Below are positions 43,201 to 52,657 of a DNA stretch of 64,000 nt, one piece after another. Numbering within the stretch: position 1 is the first letter of the stretch; every line of letters begins with the position of its first letter. Position numbers and translations under genes: made by a program. This DNA comes from Bacteroidota bacterium. GTDB taxonomy: Bacteria > Bacteroidota > Ignavibacteria > Tepidaquicellales > Tepidaquicellaceae. The DNA is taken from positions 448,419 through 512,418 of the forward strand of contig JAFDZP010000002.1 of assembly GCA_018266835.1 (NCBI GenBank), written 5' to 3'. A model generated the notes under the pieces. It made no database searches. It saw only the letters and a list, made by a program, of their open reading frames with translations, and was not told where the DNA came from.

Positions 43201-45202
43201 CTGGGTCAGAATTTTTTGCAGTGAAGCAAGTCATGCTGAACAGCAATGGAAATCTTGGTCCGTTGGAAAGAAGATTCGGGTCTTCGAGCCCCTGGTCCCA
43301 CGTACCGTTACCGGCGTGTCCGCTGTAGTTTATTACTAAAGCTCCGCGGTTAAAATCATTTACAATTGAATCCTGAAAATTATATGTTGTGCCGCCCTGA
43401 CCGTCAATACGATAGATTTTATCTATATTACCGGCTAATGGTTTTGGCTTTATATAAGTATTTGCATAGGTATTTGAAATGCTCTGGAAATAACTTTGCT
43501 CGGATTGTGTTACGCCGCCTGTAACTAATATAAATCTCTTTGCCCATTCATCTAACGGCTGATTATTATAGTTAATTATTTTGTTCTTCATTATCTCAGC
43601 TTCTGCTACAGTGAATGCAGGCAATCTGCCGATTGCAATATTCTGAGAATAAATTGTACTGTTAAGATTGAACGTTACAAAATAATTATCACTGTTCGGG
43701 TTTCCGTAAACAGGAATAATGTTGCCGTAGAAAGTAGCAAGTGACTGTCCGTTCTTCGGGTCTAGCGAGCCTCTGCCGAACAAACATACATATTTTAATT
43801 TAGGTGTAGTCCAGTTATCGTATGCTTTTTTGAAAAATAATCTTACAGCCGAGGGATTTTCCATTCCGTAATTATATACATCATAAACATCTTCTATCTC
43901 AGCTTTAAAGCTGCGCAAACCATCGTAAGACTGCCTGTATGAACGTATTGCTTCTGCCTGTGATTCAAACAATCTGTTATACAAAATAATATAGTCCGCA
44001 CCTGTTGCATTTGTCACAAGATTAGGAACAGTTTTCTGCTTTATTCTGAACGGCTTTTGTGTGATATCACCGTTTGCAATTTCCAGTTTTGCATTGGATT
44101 TAGCGTTAAATCTAAGTGTATCTGCTGAAAAACTGCTGCCGGTTATTCTGTAATTATTTCTTACATCGTAAATATTTACAGGTGAAGAATTGTTTCCGCC
44201 CGTAACTGAAAATCTTTTTGTTGTTGTATCACTTCCGCTTAAGTCAACTTTCAGTGAGCCTGCATCCAATGAAAAAGTCCTGGGAATAGATATTTCAAAG
44301 AAATCAAAATAGAACTGAATATTTAATCCGCCTGCGGGAATATAGAAAAATCTGAACTGGTTTGGAGAGCTTGTTGAAAGATATGCCGTAGGAACGGATA
44401 TAGTCGTGTCCATTCTGTTAAAATCATCAGTGTAAACAGTAGTAACAAAATTTCCGTTTACATATACGTTCATCGTATGTTCGTTGTATAATGATGTACT
44501 TCTTGCCGCCGGGTAACCTGCTATCCTTACATTAAATGAAGGGCTGGAATTATCCAGCTGAGGTATCGATACATTTTTATATACTCCATAGAAAGGATTC
44601 AGGTACTGCCAGTAATATCCTTCGCCGAGAAATTTATCAACTGAAAATCTTCTGAAATCATTTACGTTTAATTGCTGTCCGAGCGAAAAAGTTGAGTCTT
44701 TTTCAAAGTGCTGGGTTTCCCTGAAATTTGCGGAAGCATAATCTACGCCTGATTCAAAAGCATAATCTGAAATTCTTAAACCGTTAGCGCCGCCCCAATC
44801 TACCCAATAAACGTTGGTATCAGAATAAATATCAAAATATTCGTTTAATGAATAAGCATAGTTTCCGACCTCGTCATAATATTTTGTCGGTCCGCCGTAG
44901 TTTCTTTGACCGTAAAAATCAAAAAAATCTGCATTATCAAATACACCGTCAGCTTCTCCTGAAAAATAAATAGGAAGCTGGTTTCCTTTGTTAAGCACTT
45001 TTACTGTTCGGGGATCTATGGTTGAAGGATCTACACCCGCTGATGCGAAATCAGTCTTGTTTATTCTGTACATGCCGTCATTGACGACATACATTTTTAA
45101 ATAGGTCTTTCCGGGAGTAATCCAGTTAGGATTTTGAGAATATGAATTTTGGAATAGAACTATGCATACAAATCCTATTAGAAGGGGAATAAATTTTCTC
45201 AC
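40283..45202 (-). CDS. Giant C25-family cysteine peptidase (gingipain/PorU type) with T9SS CTD
   Basis: A 1,639-residue secreted protein. It has a signal peptide (1-22), an N-terminal region (about 25-390) opening WITPGKTYLKMYVV and GMYRINKTDF, and a C25 peptidase domain (about 395-780) with catalytic H629 in YSGHAGNG and C659 in SMTCFTAK. A long run of Ig/CARDB-like modules (about 785-1540) and a CTD follow (YNYPNPVSRETNF, end KLVVLK). C25 covers gingipains and the T9SS sortase PorU. The N-terminus and position suit a PorU-like role, but the added modules make a secreted protease equally possible. Its tandem paralogue lies 139 bases upstream. Confidence 0.9.
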   Translation of the reverse strand: MRKFIPLLIGFVCIVLFQNSYSQNPNWITPGKTYLKMYVVNDGMYRINKTDFASAGVDPSTIDPRTVKVLNKGNQLPIYFSGEADGVFDNADFFDFYGQRNYGGPTKYYDEVGNYAYSLNEYFDIYSDTNVYWVDWGGANGLRISDYAFESGVDYASANFRETQHFEKDSTFSLGQQLNVNDFRRFSVDKFLGEGYYWQYLNPFYGVYKNVSIPQLDNSSPSFNVRIAGYPAARSTSLYNEHTMNVYVNGNFVTTVYTDDFNRMDTTISVPTAYLSTSSPNQFRFFYIPAGGLNIQFYFDFFEISIPRTFSLDAGSLKVDLSGSDTTTKRFSVTGGNNSSPVNIYDVRNNYRITGSSFSADTLRFNAKSNAKLEIANGDITQKPFRIKQKTVPNLVTNATGADYIILYNRLFESQAEAIRSYRQSYDGLRSFKAEIEDVYDVYNYGMENPSAVRLFFKKAYDNWTTPKLKYVCLFGRGSLDPKNGQSLATFYGNIIPVYGNPNSDNYFVTFNLNSTIYSQNIAIGRLPAFTVAEAEIMKNKIINYNNQPLDEWAKRFILVTGGVTQSEQSYFQSISNTYANTYIKPKPLAGNIDKIYRIDGQGGTTYNFQDSIVNDFNRGALVINYSGHAGNGTWDQGLEDPNLLSNGPRFPLLFSMTCFTAKNSDPAARGFGEKFFMYDNKGAIGYIGCTGWAFTTATNVINTYLYAALKDSAFRRQGDLLRSATTIMKGDSANFSSRISLECFNFLGDPAQKLILPGYPEFSIKDSDYKISDANPVTGQNVRVTAYPKNLGTFADSMKVKFQVLKNNLAYKSRDTVIRNFGFADSVMYNFSLDTLGIYFVRVSLDPDNWYTQEDPNNNVINIPVNLKNNSFVPLKPVSNSVLKTDTVYFTCLNPDSDPAANTISLTLQLDTINTFTNPVTFINNNPTGVFSKFQTVIPVKDSNITYYWRTNASINGNISGWSQTQTFTYNTRTFTNSPTERIEPLDSSIVLYLKSKNQFNEANFNNIVYQSGGLTIPQINGVMRAYSLGNNGEESSFFIVNSSQINIGQSLNPGLNILKVRRVDMKIQELKNFRFNSATSADSVATYLNAIDSSNFIMVVKALVTTSNSMNASCKAAFRQFGSVYADSLPSFNNFWTWSFIGYRGANSSQISEEFHRNNVNNSCVSNWCPSNAYLPVKYVKTFGTAIVNLGPAQNWKKFGWEQVTSTGNSVTADVYGVKKDNTSSLLYSNVTNPSGLSLDTLNAFTYPNINLVLKFNLDTLTAAPSPVVKTVTSQYNPPYEAVMYKASFYCKDSIVKLGQKVKISFRFFNSGYKDINKFYVNWYYFPFTPGRKVLRADTISAFVGVDSSYKVTQDIIIPRDNSPLIAPTSTTIYAEVIPYGNANEFYTYNNTGQINFRIISTPIMPVADVYFDGNVVKNGDYVRKNPEVKIRINDAGSLFSSTSGEAPEKQLRQKSSGLITNDSSNVKIYINKQYIPYHSGKASQMIKAKGFDNSSSDNIELNFTPDLSFGDNQLMIVLTDNNGAKIDSLMYDVVVSNELFVKDFYNYPNPVSRETNFVFNIAAQTKPHDCKIKIYTVSGKLIKEIIAPLNVGYNQIPWDARDSDGDMIANGVYLYKMVVEDDIKTETAIQKLVVLK

Positions 45203-45341
45203 GACGTTTATTAATAATGGTTTATGCCTGAAATATATTAAATATACGGCTTATATGTCAAAAAACATAGTAAAATGTAGTCATCTTACTGCTATTTTTT
45301 ACAAGATTAGTGACAATAAAATATTAAATTTGTGCCTTATT

Positions 45342-48300
45342 TTACTTTAATATCGCTATTTTTTCAATCTTTGTCTCAATTTTTGAATTTCCCGTCAGTA
45401 TCATTTTATAGAAATATATGCCGTTTGCAATTGCATCTCCGTCGTTATCACGCCCATCCCATTCAACCTGATTATATCCTATTGATAAATTATCCAGGTT
45501 TATTTCTTTTATAAGTCTTCCTGCTGCAGTATAAATTTTTATTTTTCCGGTATCCGGTCTTTTTTCTCCCTGCAGATTAAACATAAATGACGTCTTATCT
45601 TTTAATGGATTCGGGAAATTATAAAGGTCAAGCAATTTTAAATCATAACTTACCTGAAAATTGTTTTTTACCGTATCGCCGATGTTTCCTGTCTTATCAA
45701 CAAAATCAAACTCAATACTATGAGTTCCTTCGGATAACTTAGGATAGTATTTTACAGTTGCTGCAAGCTTGTATCCTCTCGCAACAATAAACTGAAGGTC
45801 AGGATTATTAGCATAAGGCACATACTTAGAATCAAGTTTTATCTTAACTGTATTTGTATCTGCTCCGTCTATTGCTATAGGGCTATCGTCATACAACGAA
45901 ATTACAATTTCAGGTCTTGCCTGAATATAATCTCCGTTATTTAACTTATGTCCGTCGAATGTAATATCTGCAACAGGTTTCAATGAATCCGATTTTACTA
46001 TTATCTGAGTTACACCTGTATTGTTATACGAATTGAACTCATTTACTGCATAAGCCGGATATGAATCGAAATAAACCGTTACTGAATCACTCTGATGTCC
46101 AAAGCCGTATGTTGAAAATCTTACCTGTGAATTTCTTACTTCATCTACCTGTATCGGAGTTCTTAAAGTATCAACCTTTAAATATTTTTTTTGTCCGTTA
46201 ACAAAAGTGTACCAGGTATTAATCATAGAATAAATCTGAGAATACCCGACGTTTGTATATTTTACCCCTAAGGTAACACTATCGCCTTCCTGAAGGACGG
46301 TATCGCTTTTTGTGAATGAATAATTATCAACAGCAAGTTCAACAGGAGGAACATAATTTAATACAAAAGATTTTAATGAAGGCGGTACATTACCCTGCAA
46401 TGAATCTAAACTAAATGAAGACGTAATTGTAATATTAGGATAAGTAAGCGCATTTAAAGTATCAAAGTTAAACGGAGAGCTTATATTAGTGTACAATAGA
46501 ACAGTCTGGTCAGCAGTATTTTTCCCGTAAACGTTATACTTTATTGCTGAAAATGGCTGCACATTCTGGAATGCTATAAAATTATTCCATGATTTTGCCG
46601 GACCGAAATTTTGAGTAAGTGTTCCCTTTATTGTCTGGAAAGGACGGTTAATAGCTGCATTTGATGTACACCAATTATCTACGCAGCTGCTGACAACATT
46701 ATTCGGATGATAGTCTTCACTGCAATTTAAAGGTGAAGCACCTTTGCTTCCTATAAAAGCCCATGTCTGAAAACCATAATGATTTCTCATACTGTCAACC
46801 ATTACTGAGCCGAATTCTTTTATTTTATTACGTGCATTTTCTCTAAGACTATCTCCGGCAAATGTCTGAACAGTCGATATCATTACAAATTTATTACTGT
46901 CAATTCCGTTAAGATATGTTACAATAGAATCAGAGCTTGAAGGAGAGCTCATCCGGAATCCTTTAATATCTATCGGTCTTCCTGTAAGCTTATTAACAAT
47001 AAAAAAGCAAATTCCGGGGAAAGAACCATTATCAATAATGTATCTTCCGCCATTGAATGTAAACTCAGACGCTTCCTCACCATTATTACCGTGAGCTAAA
47101 ACTCTTAAATCCGCATTAACAAAAGGTAAGGTAAAGCCGGTACCGTTTACAAATGAAAGTCCCTGATAGCTTCCCGCATCATATTGTCCTAAACGTTTCT
47201 TTGATAATTTAACTACAGAATCAGGAGCCTCGTGTGAACGGGCAAGAGTGCCTGAAGGATTATAAATCAATCTCTGGGTATTTGACCATCCCGATGAATC
47301 GTTATTAACAACTGAATTCATTCTCCAGTAATAAACAAGATTTGTATCTGCAACAGGCAGTGTGGTTCTGAATTTGGTTACAACACCTTCCGTTACCTGT
47401 TTGAAGAAAATTCTGGGATTTGTAAAATTTAAATTCGTATCAACCTGAAGTAAAACTTTTACAGTATTTTTTTGCGGGTCAACGTTAGGATTTATTCCCA
47501 CAAACTCAACAGAGTCAGTGAGTATAAATGCATTATCAACAGGCTTCAAAGGAACATAAGAAACATTTCTTATCGGAATATTTACATTTATTGAGTTGTT
47601 TGTTTTATCTTCTAAAGGATAGCGGTTATCCGGGTCAATGGTAAACTTCAGACTATAATTCCCGCTGGAAGTAATCGTAAAATTATAACCGACAGTATCT
47701 ACTAACCTTCCGAAATTTCTGAGTATTGTATCTTTCGGAGGCATAGCTATTCCGTTCCGGTAGAACTGGAATCTCATTTTAACGGAATCTACTCCTATAC
47801 CATAATTGCTAGTGTAAAACTTTATGTTTACGGGATCATTAACTGCAGGAAAAGAATTCGACATGGAAAAATTACCCGGCAAAATTTCAAACTCCGGATA
47901 AGAAGGTAATAATATTTTTGCTGCAGGGTCTCCTAATAGGCAATATGTATTAAGGGTGAATCTTGAAGAATAGCCGCCGGAATCGGATGCAGATATTGTA
48001 TCGCTTGCGATACCGTATTTCATTATTTCTCCCTGCCTTCTTAATCCGCCTTTCATCCCGTCTAAAAATCTGCGGTTAAGCGCTTCTCCGTTTGATGAAA
48101 ATGTCCAGCCTGTATTTCCGACATATCCAATAGCTCCTTTGTTCGGAAGATAAATGAATTTTTCTCCGAATCCTCTGAATTCATTGATTGCATTTTTACC
48201 TGTAAAACATGTCATGCTGAAAACAAGAGGGAGTTTATTTCCGTTGGAAAGCAGGTCGGGATTTTCAAGTCCGTTATCCCATGTTCCGTTTCCTGCGTGG

Positions 48301-50201
48301 CCGATGTAATTAAAATACATTGCTCCCCTGTTAAATGTATTTATAATAGAGTCGGAGAACTGAAATGAAATTCCGCCTCCCGCATCATTACGGTAAATTT
48401 TATCCGATGAAAGCCTTAACGGGTTAGGATTAAAATAGAGTGATATAATAGAATTCGCTTCGAGCTGAAATCCGGTCTGCTCACCGCTATTTAGCCCGCC
48501 GGTTACCATTACATCTTTTTTCCACCAGGCTTCATAATTATGCCTTTGATTATCGTAGGCAATAATTTTGCTTACAATATCATTAGCTTCCTGCTCTGAG
48601 TAGGCGGGCAATCTTCCAATTGAAAGATTAGGAACATAAACTAATGCGGATTCATTTACATTTCCAAAATATCCATCGCAGGTAGGGTTTCCGTATGAAG
48701 GTACATAATTAATATAAATCTGTGATGCGCTGGAATTTTTCTTCGGGTCAATAGAACCTCTGCCGAAGAGACAGAGATATCTTGGTTTGGGGGCAGTCCA
48801 TGATATGTAAGCATTTTTGACAAATGTGCGGACTGCTTTCGGGTCTTCCATTCCGTAATTAAATACATCATAAATATCTTCTATACTTGCTTTCACGGAA
48901 CGAAGTGTATCGTAAGACTGGCGGTGCTGTCTTAACTGCTCAGCAGCATTTACAAATAACGGATGATATACTATAAGGTAATCAGCTGCTCCGGTTACAA
49001 GATTCGCAACCTGTTTTTGTTTTATTCTGAACGGCTTAAGATAAACATTTGAGTTGGTAATTCGGAGATTTGCATTTCCTTTCGCGCTGAAAAGAAGCGT
49101 ATCACCCGATACGGTTGAATTGGTAATTCTTATTCCGTTTCTTACATCGTAAAGCGTTAATCCGTTTGGAGAAGTAAAGCCTGTTATCTTAAAGCGTTTA
49201 GTAGTTGTATCTGCAGAGGGATTATTTATTGCGAGATCTGCATATAAATTATTTTCAAAAAATTTGAATTTAGATGGATATATTAACTCGAAGTAATCAA
49301 AGTAAACATTGCCGTAAGGAGGAGCGGGAGGACTTATATTAGTGCTGTCATAATATGTAAAGACTACTTTGGAACGCTCTATGGTTGAATCAATATATGT
49401 GGAAGGGAACGAAATAGTTGTATCATATTTTTGATAGCCTGTTGTCTTAAAAAATCCTAAGGGATAATTATCGAAAACAATTCTCAGTATATTATTGTCA
49501 TTTGCATTTGGATAAGCAAAAAACTTAATTTTACAAATCGGTTGAACAGATATGAAAGGATTTTTTAATTTTGCGCTATCTTTTATACTATATAGATTGA
49601 ACAAGTCATTCCAATACCAACCTTCTCCTTCTACAAGTTCAGGGTTGAAATATCTGTAATCCGAATCAACCGGATGTTCACCTAAAGAATACATTATATC
49701 ATTCTCTTTATGCACACTTTCAAAATAATAAGGATTCGGATAGGCCGGAAAAGAATTTGATGAGCTTACGTCCGTCATTCTTAACCCGTTAGTTCCGCCC
49801 CAGTCTACCCAATACACTGATGTATCGGAGTAATTATTATAGTACTCGTTTTTAGTGTAGCTTAACCTGTTGTTGTACCCATTAACATATTTTGTATTTC
49901 CGCCGAAGTTTCTGGTTCCGTAGAAATCAAAAAAATCATTATCATTAAAGACCCCGTCTGATTCCCCTTCAAAATAAATGGGAACCTGATTTCCTTTGTA
50001 TAAAACTTTTATTGTACGGGGGTCAATGCTGCTCGTACTGATTCCGGCATTTGTAAAATCACTTTTGTTGATTCTATAAACACCATCCTGGACTAAGTAG
50101 AGCTTCAGGTAGGTTTTATTGGGTGTAATCCAATTAAAATTTTGCGAATAAGATATATTTATCCCACAAAAGAATGCCATAAACAGAAGTACTTTTTTCA
50201 T
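45342..50201 (-). CDS. Giant C25-family cysteine peptidase (gingipain/PorU type), tandem paralogue
   Basis: A 1,619-residue secreted protein with the same plan as its neighbour. It has a signal peptide (1-19), an N-terminal region with WITPNKTYLKLYLV and GVYRINKSDF, and a C25 domain with H635 in YIGHAGNG and C665 in SMTCFTGK. Ig/CARDB-like modules and a CTD follow (YNFPNPLKDKTSF, end KIAILK). Both catalytic residues are kept, so both paralogues could be active. The two have clearly diverged, with many small insertions and deletions. It begins 18 bases after the WecG/TagA gene and is thus the direct continuation of the polysaccharide cluster. This suggests a link between sugar synthesis and the peptidase (inference). 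Confidence 0.9.
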   Translation of the reverse strand: MKKVLLFMAFFCGINISYSQNFNWITPNKTYLKLYLVQDGVYRINKSDFTNAGISTSSIDPRTIKVLYKGNQVPIYFEGESDGVFNDNDFFDFYGTRNFGGNTKYVNGYNNRLSYTKNEYYNNYSDTSVYWVDWGGTNGLRMTDVSSSNSFPAYPNPYYFESVHKENDIMYSLGEHPVDSDYRYFNPELVEGEGWYWNDLFNLYSIKDSAKLKNPFISVQPICKIKFFAYPNANDNNILRIVFDNYPLGFFKTTGYQKYDTTISFPSTYIDSTIERSKVVFTYYDSTNISPPAPPYGNVYFDYFELIYPSKFKFFENNLYADLAINNPSADTTTKRFKITGFTSPNGLTLYDVRNGIRITNSTVSGDTLLFSAKGNANLRITNSNVYLKPFRIKQKQVANLVTGAADYLIVYHPLFVNAAEQLRQHRQSYDTLRSVKASIEDIYDVFNYGMEDPKAVRTFVKNAYISWTAPKPRYLCLFGRGSIDPKKNSSASQIYINYVPSYGNPTCDGYFGNVNESALVYVPNLSIGRLPAYSEQEANDIVSKIIAYDNQRHNYEAWWKKDVMVTGGLNSGEQTGFQLEANSIISLYFNPNPLRLSSDKIYRNDAGGGISFQFSDSIINTFNRGAMYFNYIGHAGNGTWDNGLENPDLLSNGNKLPLVFSMTCFTGKNAINEFRGFGEKFIYLPNKGAIGYVGNTGWTFSSNGEALNRRFLDGMKGGLRRQGEIMKYGIASDTISASDSGGYSSRFTLNTYCLLGDPAAKILLPSYPEFEILPGNFSMSNSFPAVNDPVNIKFYTSNYGIGVDSVKMRFQFYRNGIAMPPKDTILRNFGRLVDTVGYNFTITSSGNYSLKFTIDPDNRYPLEDKTNNSINVNIPIRNVSYVPLKPVDNAFILTDSVEFVGINPNVDPQKNTVKVLLQVDTNLNFTNPRIFFKQVTEGVVTKFRTTLPVADTNLVYYWRMNSVVNNDSSGWSNTQRLIYNPSGTLARSHEAPDSVVKLSKKRLGQYDAGSYQGLSFVNGTGFTLPFVNADLRVLAHGNNGEEASEFTFNGGRYIIDNGSFPGICFFIVNKLTGRPIDIKGFRMSSPSSSDSIVTYLNGIDSNKFVMISTVQTFAGDSLRENARNKIKEFGSVMVDSMRNHYGFQTWAFIGSKGASPLNCSEDYHPNNVVSSCVDNWCTSNAAINRPFQTIKGTLTQNFGPAKSWNNFIAFQNVQPFSAIKYNVYGKNTADQTVLLYTNISSPFNFDTLNALTYPNITITSSFSLDSLQGNVPPSLKSFVLNYVPPVELAVDNYSFTKSDTVLQEGDSVTLGVKYTNVGYSQIYSMINTWYTFVNGQKKYLKVDTLRTPIQVDEVRNSQVRFSTYGFGHQSDSVTVYFDSYPAYAVNEFNSYNNTGVTQIIVKSDSLKPVADITFDGHKLNNGDYIQARPEIVISLYDDSPIAIDGADTNTVKIKLDSKYVPYANNPDLQFIVARGYKLAATVKYYPKLSEGTHSIEFDFVDKTGNIGDTVKNNFQVSYDLKLLDLYNFPNPLKDKTSFMFNLQGEKRPDTGKIKIYTAAGRLIKEINLDNLSIGYNQVEWDGRDNDGDAIANGIYFYKMILTGNSKIETKIEKIAILK

Positions 50202-50219
50202 TTTTTTATTGGGGTATAA

Positions 50220-50954
50220 TTATGTATTTAACTTTTGAAAAATTATTTTGAGTATGAATTTAGGATTTCCTATAAAATATCTTTTCCATAATCTTGCGGG
50301 CTCATTAAGAAAACGGTAAAACCATTCCAGCCCGATATTCTGAAAAAATTCCGGAGCGCGTTTATAATTGCCTGATAAGAATTCTATTCCGCTGCCCATA
50401 GCTACTTGGACGGGGATATTAACCTGCTTTGAGTATTTTGCCAGCCAGTCTTCCTGGTAGGGCGAACCTAAACCTACAAATAAAATATCGGAATTGGAAG
50501 ACCTAATCTTAGCAACAGTTAAATCAGAGAAATTAGTTTCACGCTGTAAAATTCCGCTAATTTTTAAATTCGGGTACATCTTTTTTATATTTTGCTCCAG
50601 CATTTCTGCAGCCTTCTCTCCTCCACCGAAAAAAAACACTTTGCGATCATATTTCTGAGCATAGGAAAGTATTTTATAATATAAATCCGTACCGGTTAAT
50701 CTTTCCTTAAATTTAAAATCCTTGTAAAGAAATTTTGAAGCCCAGTACACTCCGACTCCGTCAGCAAAGATTGCGGAAAGGTTTTCAAGATTTTCTTTTA
50801 ACCGCGGATTCCTTTCTGCTTCAATTAATATATGAGAATTAACATTGAGGAATGTAAATGTTTCACGCTTGGAAATTTTTTCATGTAGCAGAGAAATTAT
50901 TTCATTATAATTTAAATCAAGAAAATTGAAACCCAGTATATTCAGAGACTTCAT
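50220..50954 (-). CDS. WecG/TagA/CpsF-family glycosyltransferase
   Basis: A 244-residue GT26 enzyme. The family transfers N-acetylmannosamine or its uronic acid to a lipid-linked sugar on the inner face of the membrane. Seen are NVNSHILIEAERNP, FADGVGVYWASKF, RLTGTDLYYKIL, FFFGGGEKAAEML, VGLGSPYQEDWL and VAMGSGIEFLSGNYKRAP. Length is normal. It overlaps the methyltransferase start by one base. It is the last sugar gene before the C25 peptidases. Confidence 0.92.
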   Translation of the reverse strand: MKSLNILGFNFLDLNYNEIISLLHEKISKRETFTFLNVNSHILIEAERNPRLKENLENLSAIFADGVGVYWASKFLYKDFKFKERLTGTDLYYKILSYAQKYDRKVFFFGGGEKAAEMLEQNIKKMYPNLKISGILQRETNFSDLTVAKIRSSNSDILFVGLGSPYQEDWLAKYSKQVNIPVQVAMGSGIEFLSGNYKRAPEFFQNIGLEWFYRFLNEPARLWKRYFIGNPKFILKIIFQKLNT

Positions 50955-51721
50955 TATTTATTCTTGCCTATTACTGCTATAACTTCGAAAAAATTACCTT
51001 TATTTGTCTCAAGAGTTTCTACATCGTACTCTGTTAATAAATTCAGATTTAATTTTTTTAATAATTCATTCATATCATAGGAAGTAAACCTGCTTCGGTA
51101 CTCTCCAAACTTATCGCCTACCTTACTGTAGTGTAAAATAATTCTTCCCGAATTTTTCAACACTCTTTCAAATTCTTTGAAATAATCCGTTATCTGCTCT
51201 TTATCTATATGAACAAATACATCATAAGAGAAAACTACATCAATTGAATTACTTTCGGCGAAATTAAATTTTACATCCTTAATTAAATTATAATCTATAA
51301 CAGAATTTCTACCGAATCTTTTTTCACACAACTCAAGGCATTTTTCGGAAATATCCACCAGATGAAGTTTTGAAGCTTTCTTCTGAAGGAACTCAGACCA
51401 CCTGCCACCTCCCGGACCTATTTCAATAATTGATGAGTTTTCAGGAACAAGCTTTATTATGATTTCATTTACAAGCTTATCTTTCCAGCCTTCCGATTTT
51501 GTCCATTCCTCACCAAGTTCACTCCAGTTCCAGTTATTCCACGTAAGTTTATTTTGATTCACACTGTTCCATCCGGGATATTTTTTTTTGCTTTCGAGTG
51601 ATTGAAGCTTATCCGAAAATATCTTCCAATGCGTTGCTCGCTTTAGAAGATAAAGTATCGTCCACAAGAAACCGTTTTCTTTAAATGATAAGTTCAATCT
51701 GTCAATTCTATATCCCATCAA
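50954..51721 (-). CDS. Class I SAM-dependent methyltransferase
   Basis: A 255-residue methyltransferase with the AdoMet-binding motif IIEIGPGGGRWSEFL (about 100-115), the acidic residue after strand 2 (HLVDIS), and the motif-IV-like VVFSYDVFVHID. The N-terminal 80 residues are Trp-rich and hydrophilic (WNNWNWSELGEEWT), as in methyltransferases of capsule and O-antigen clusters. The substrate is most likely a sugar or chain end of the polysaccharide made here (from context). It overlaps its neighbours on both sides, so it is part of the operon. Confidence 0.9.
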   Translation of the reverse strand: MMGYRIDRLNLSFKENGFLWTILYLLKRATHWKIFSDKLQSLESKKKYPGWNSVNQNKLTWNNWNWSELGEEWTKSEGWKDKLVNEIIIKLVPENSSIIEIGPGGGRWSEFLQKKASKLHLVDISEKCLELCEKRFGRNSVIDYNLIKDVKFNFAESNSIDVVFSYDVFVHIDKEQITDYFKEFERVLKNSGRIILHYSKVGDKFGEYRSRFTSYDMNELLKKLNLNLLTEYDVETLETNKGNFFEVIAVIGKNK

Positions 51722-52646
51722 TAAGTTTTTTTTCTTTTATAAAATTTACTAATTCTCCTGAATTCACTTTATTATCATTCACTCTGAAAATGTATTTGTT
51801 CTCCATATTCTGGAAGACAGAATTTTCATTCGGATAATAAAATATACCAAGTGTTTTTATATTGTGAGCGTCAGCTATGTGAAGCGGGAATGAATCTACA
51901 CCTACAAACAACTTTGATTTTTTAATATTGTTCACAAGTTTTTTTATATCCGGGGAAACTTCCAATTTCAAATTTTTAATATTTTTTAATTCCTTCAATC
52001 CTATAATTTCTTTTTCACTTCCAAACAGAAAAACATTCTGATTTTGTTTTACACACAATTCCTTTACAATTTCAAGAATGGAATCATTGCTGATTTTTCT
52101 GTTTTCATCGAATGAAAATAAATGCAATGCCACATCGTACTTGTTTTCTTTTATATTATCGAAGTTGAAAACATGCTTCTTTACTTCGCCGTCTATCCCC
52201 GCGGCTTTCAGTGACATACTTATTCTGTGCAAATAATTATCTGATGGGTGCCAGACTCTTTTCTCTTTAGGCTGTGATTTTATTATCAGAGCATCGTCGT
52301 CATTATGCCAGCTTTTCTTTCTTATGAAATTCGTAAAGCCAATTTTCTCAACAGCATTTGATAATTTAAAAATTGAAGAGTTCATTTGTCCTGGGAAAAA
52401 ATTAAACACAAAATCGTATTTCGTTTTCCGCACCTGTGTAATCATATTGTGCATTTCAGAAAAAGATTTTTTCTTCAGCAAAAAAAGATGGTCAAATCCT
52501 ACTTCGCTTAGAATAAACTTTGCGCTTTCAGTAGAAACAATATCGATACTGACTTTTTCAAAATGATTTTTAATTGAATTAAATGCAGCGCATGTCAGAT
52601 ATGTATCACCTAAAGCATTCGTCGATATGAGAAGGACTTTCTTCAA
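51708..52646 (-). CDS. Glycosyltransferase family 9 (heptosyltransferase-like)
   Basis: A 312-residue GT-B enzyme of the ADP-heptose:LPS heptosyltransferase family. Typical segments are the N-terminal LLISTNALGDTYLTCAA, VFLFGSEKEIIGL and the C-terminal nucleotide-binding loop LFVGVDSFPLHIADAHNIKTLGIF. Family members add heptose or related sugars to LPS on the cytoplasmic face. In this cluster it probably adds one sugar of the repeat unit or core. It overlaps the methyltransferase by 14 bases. Confidence 0.9.
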   Translation of the reverse strand: MKKVLLISTNALGDTYLTCAAFNSIKNHFEKVSIDIVSTESAKFILSEVGFDHLFLLKKKSFSEMHNMITQVRKTKYDFVFNFFPGQMNSSIFKLSNAVEKIGFTNFIRKKSWHNDDDALIIKSQPKEKRVWHPSDNYLHRISMSLKAAGIDGEVKKHVFNFDNIKENKYDVALHLFSFDENRKISNDSILEIVKELCVKQNQNVFLFGSEKEIIGLKELKNIKNLKLEVSPDIKKLVNNIKKSKLFVGVDSFPLHIADAHNIKTLGIFYYPNENSVFQNMENKYIFRVNDNKVNSGELVNFIKEKKLIDGI

Positions 52647-52657
52647 TCAGGTTTTAC

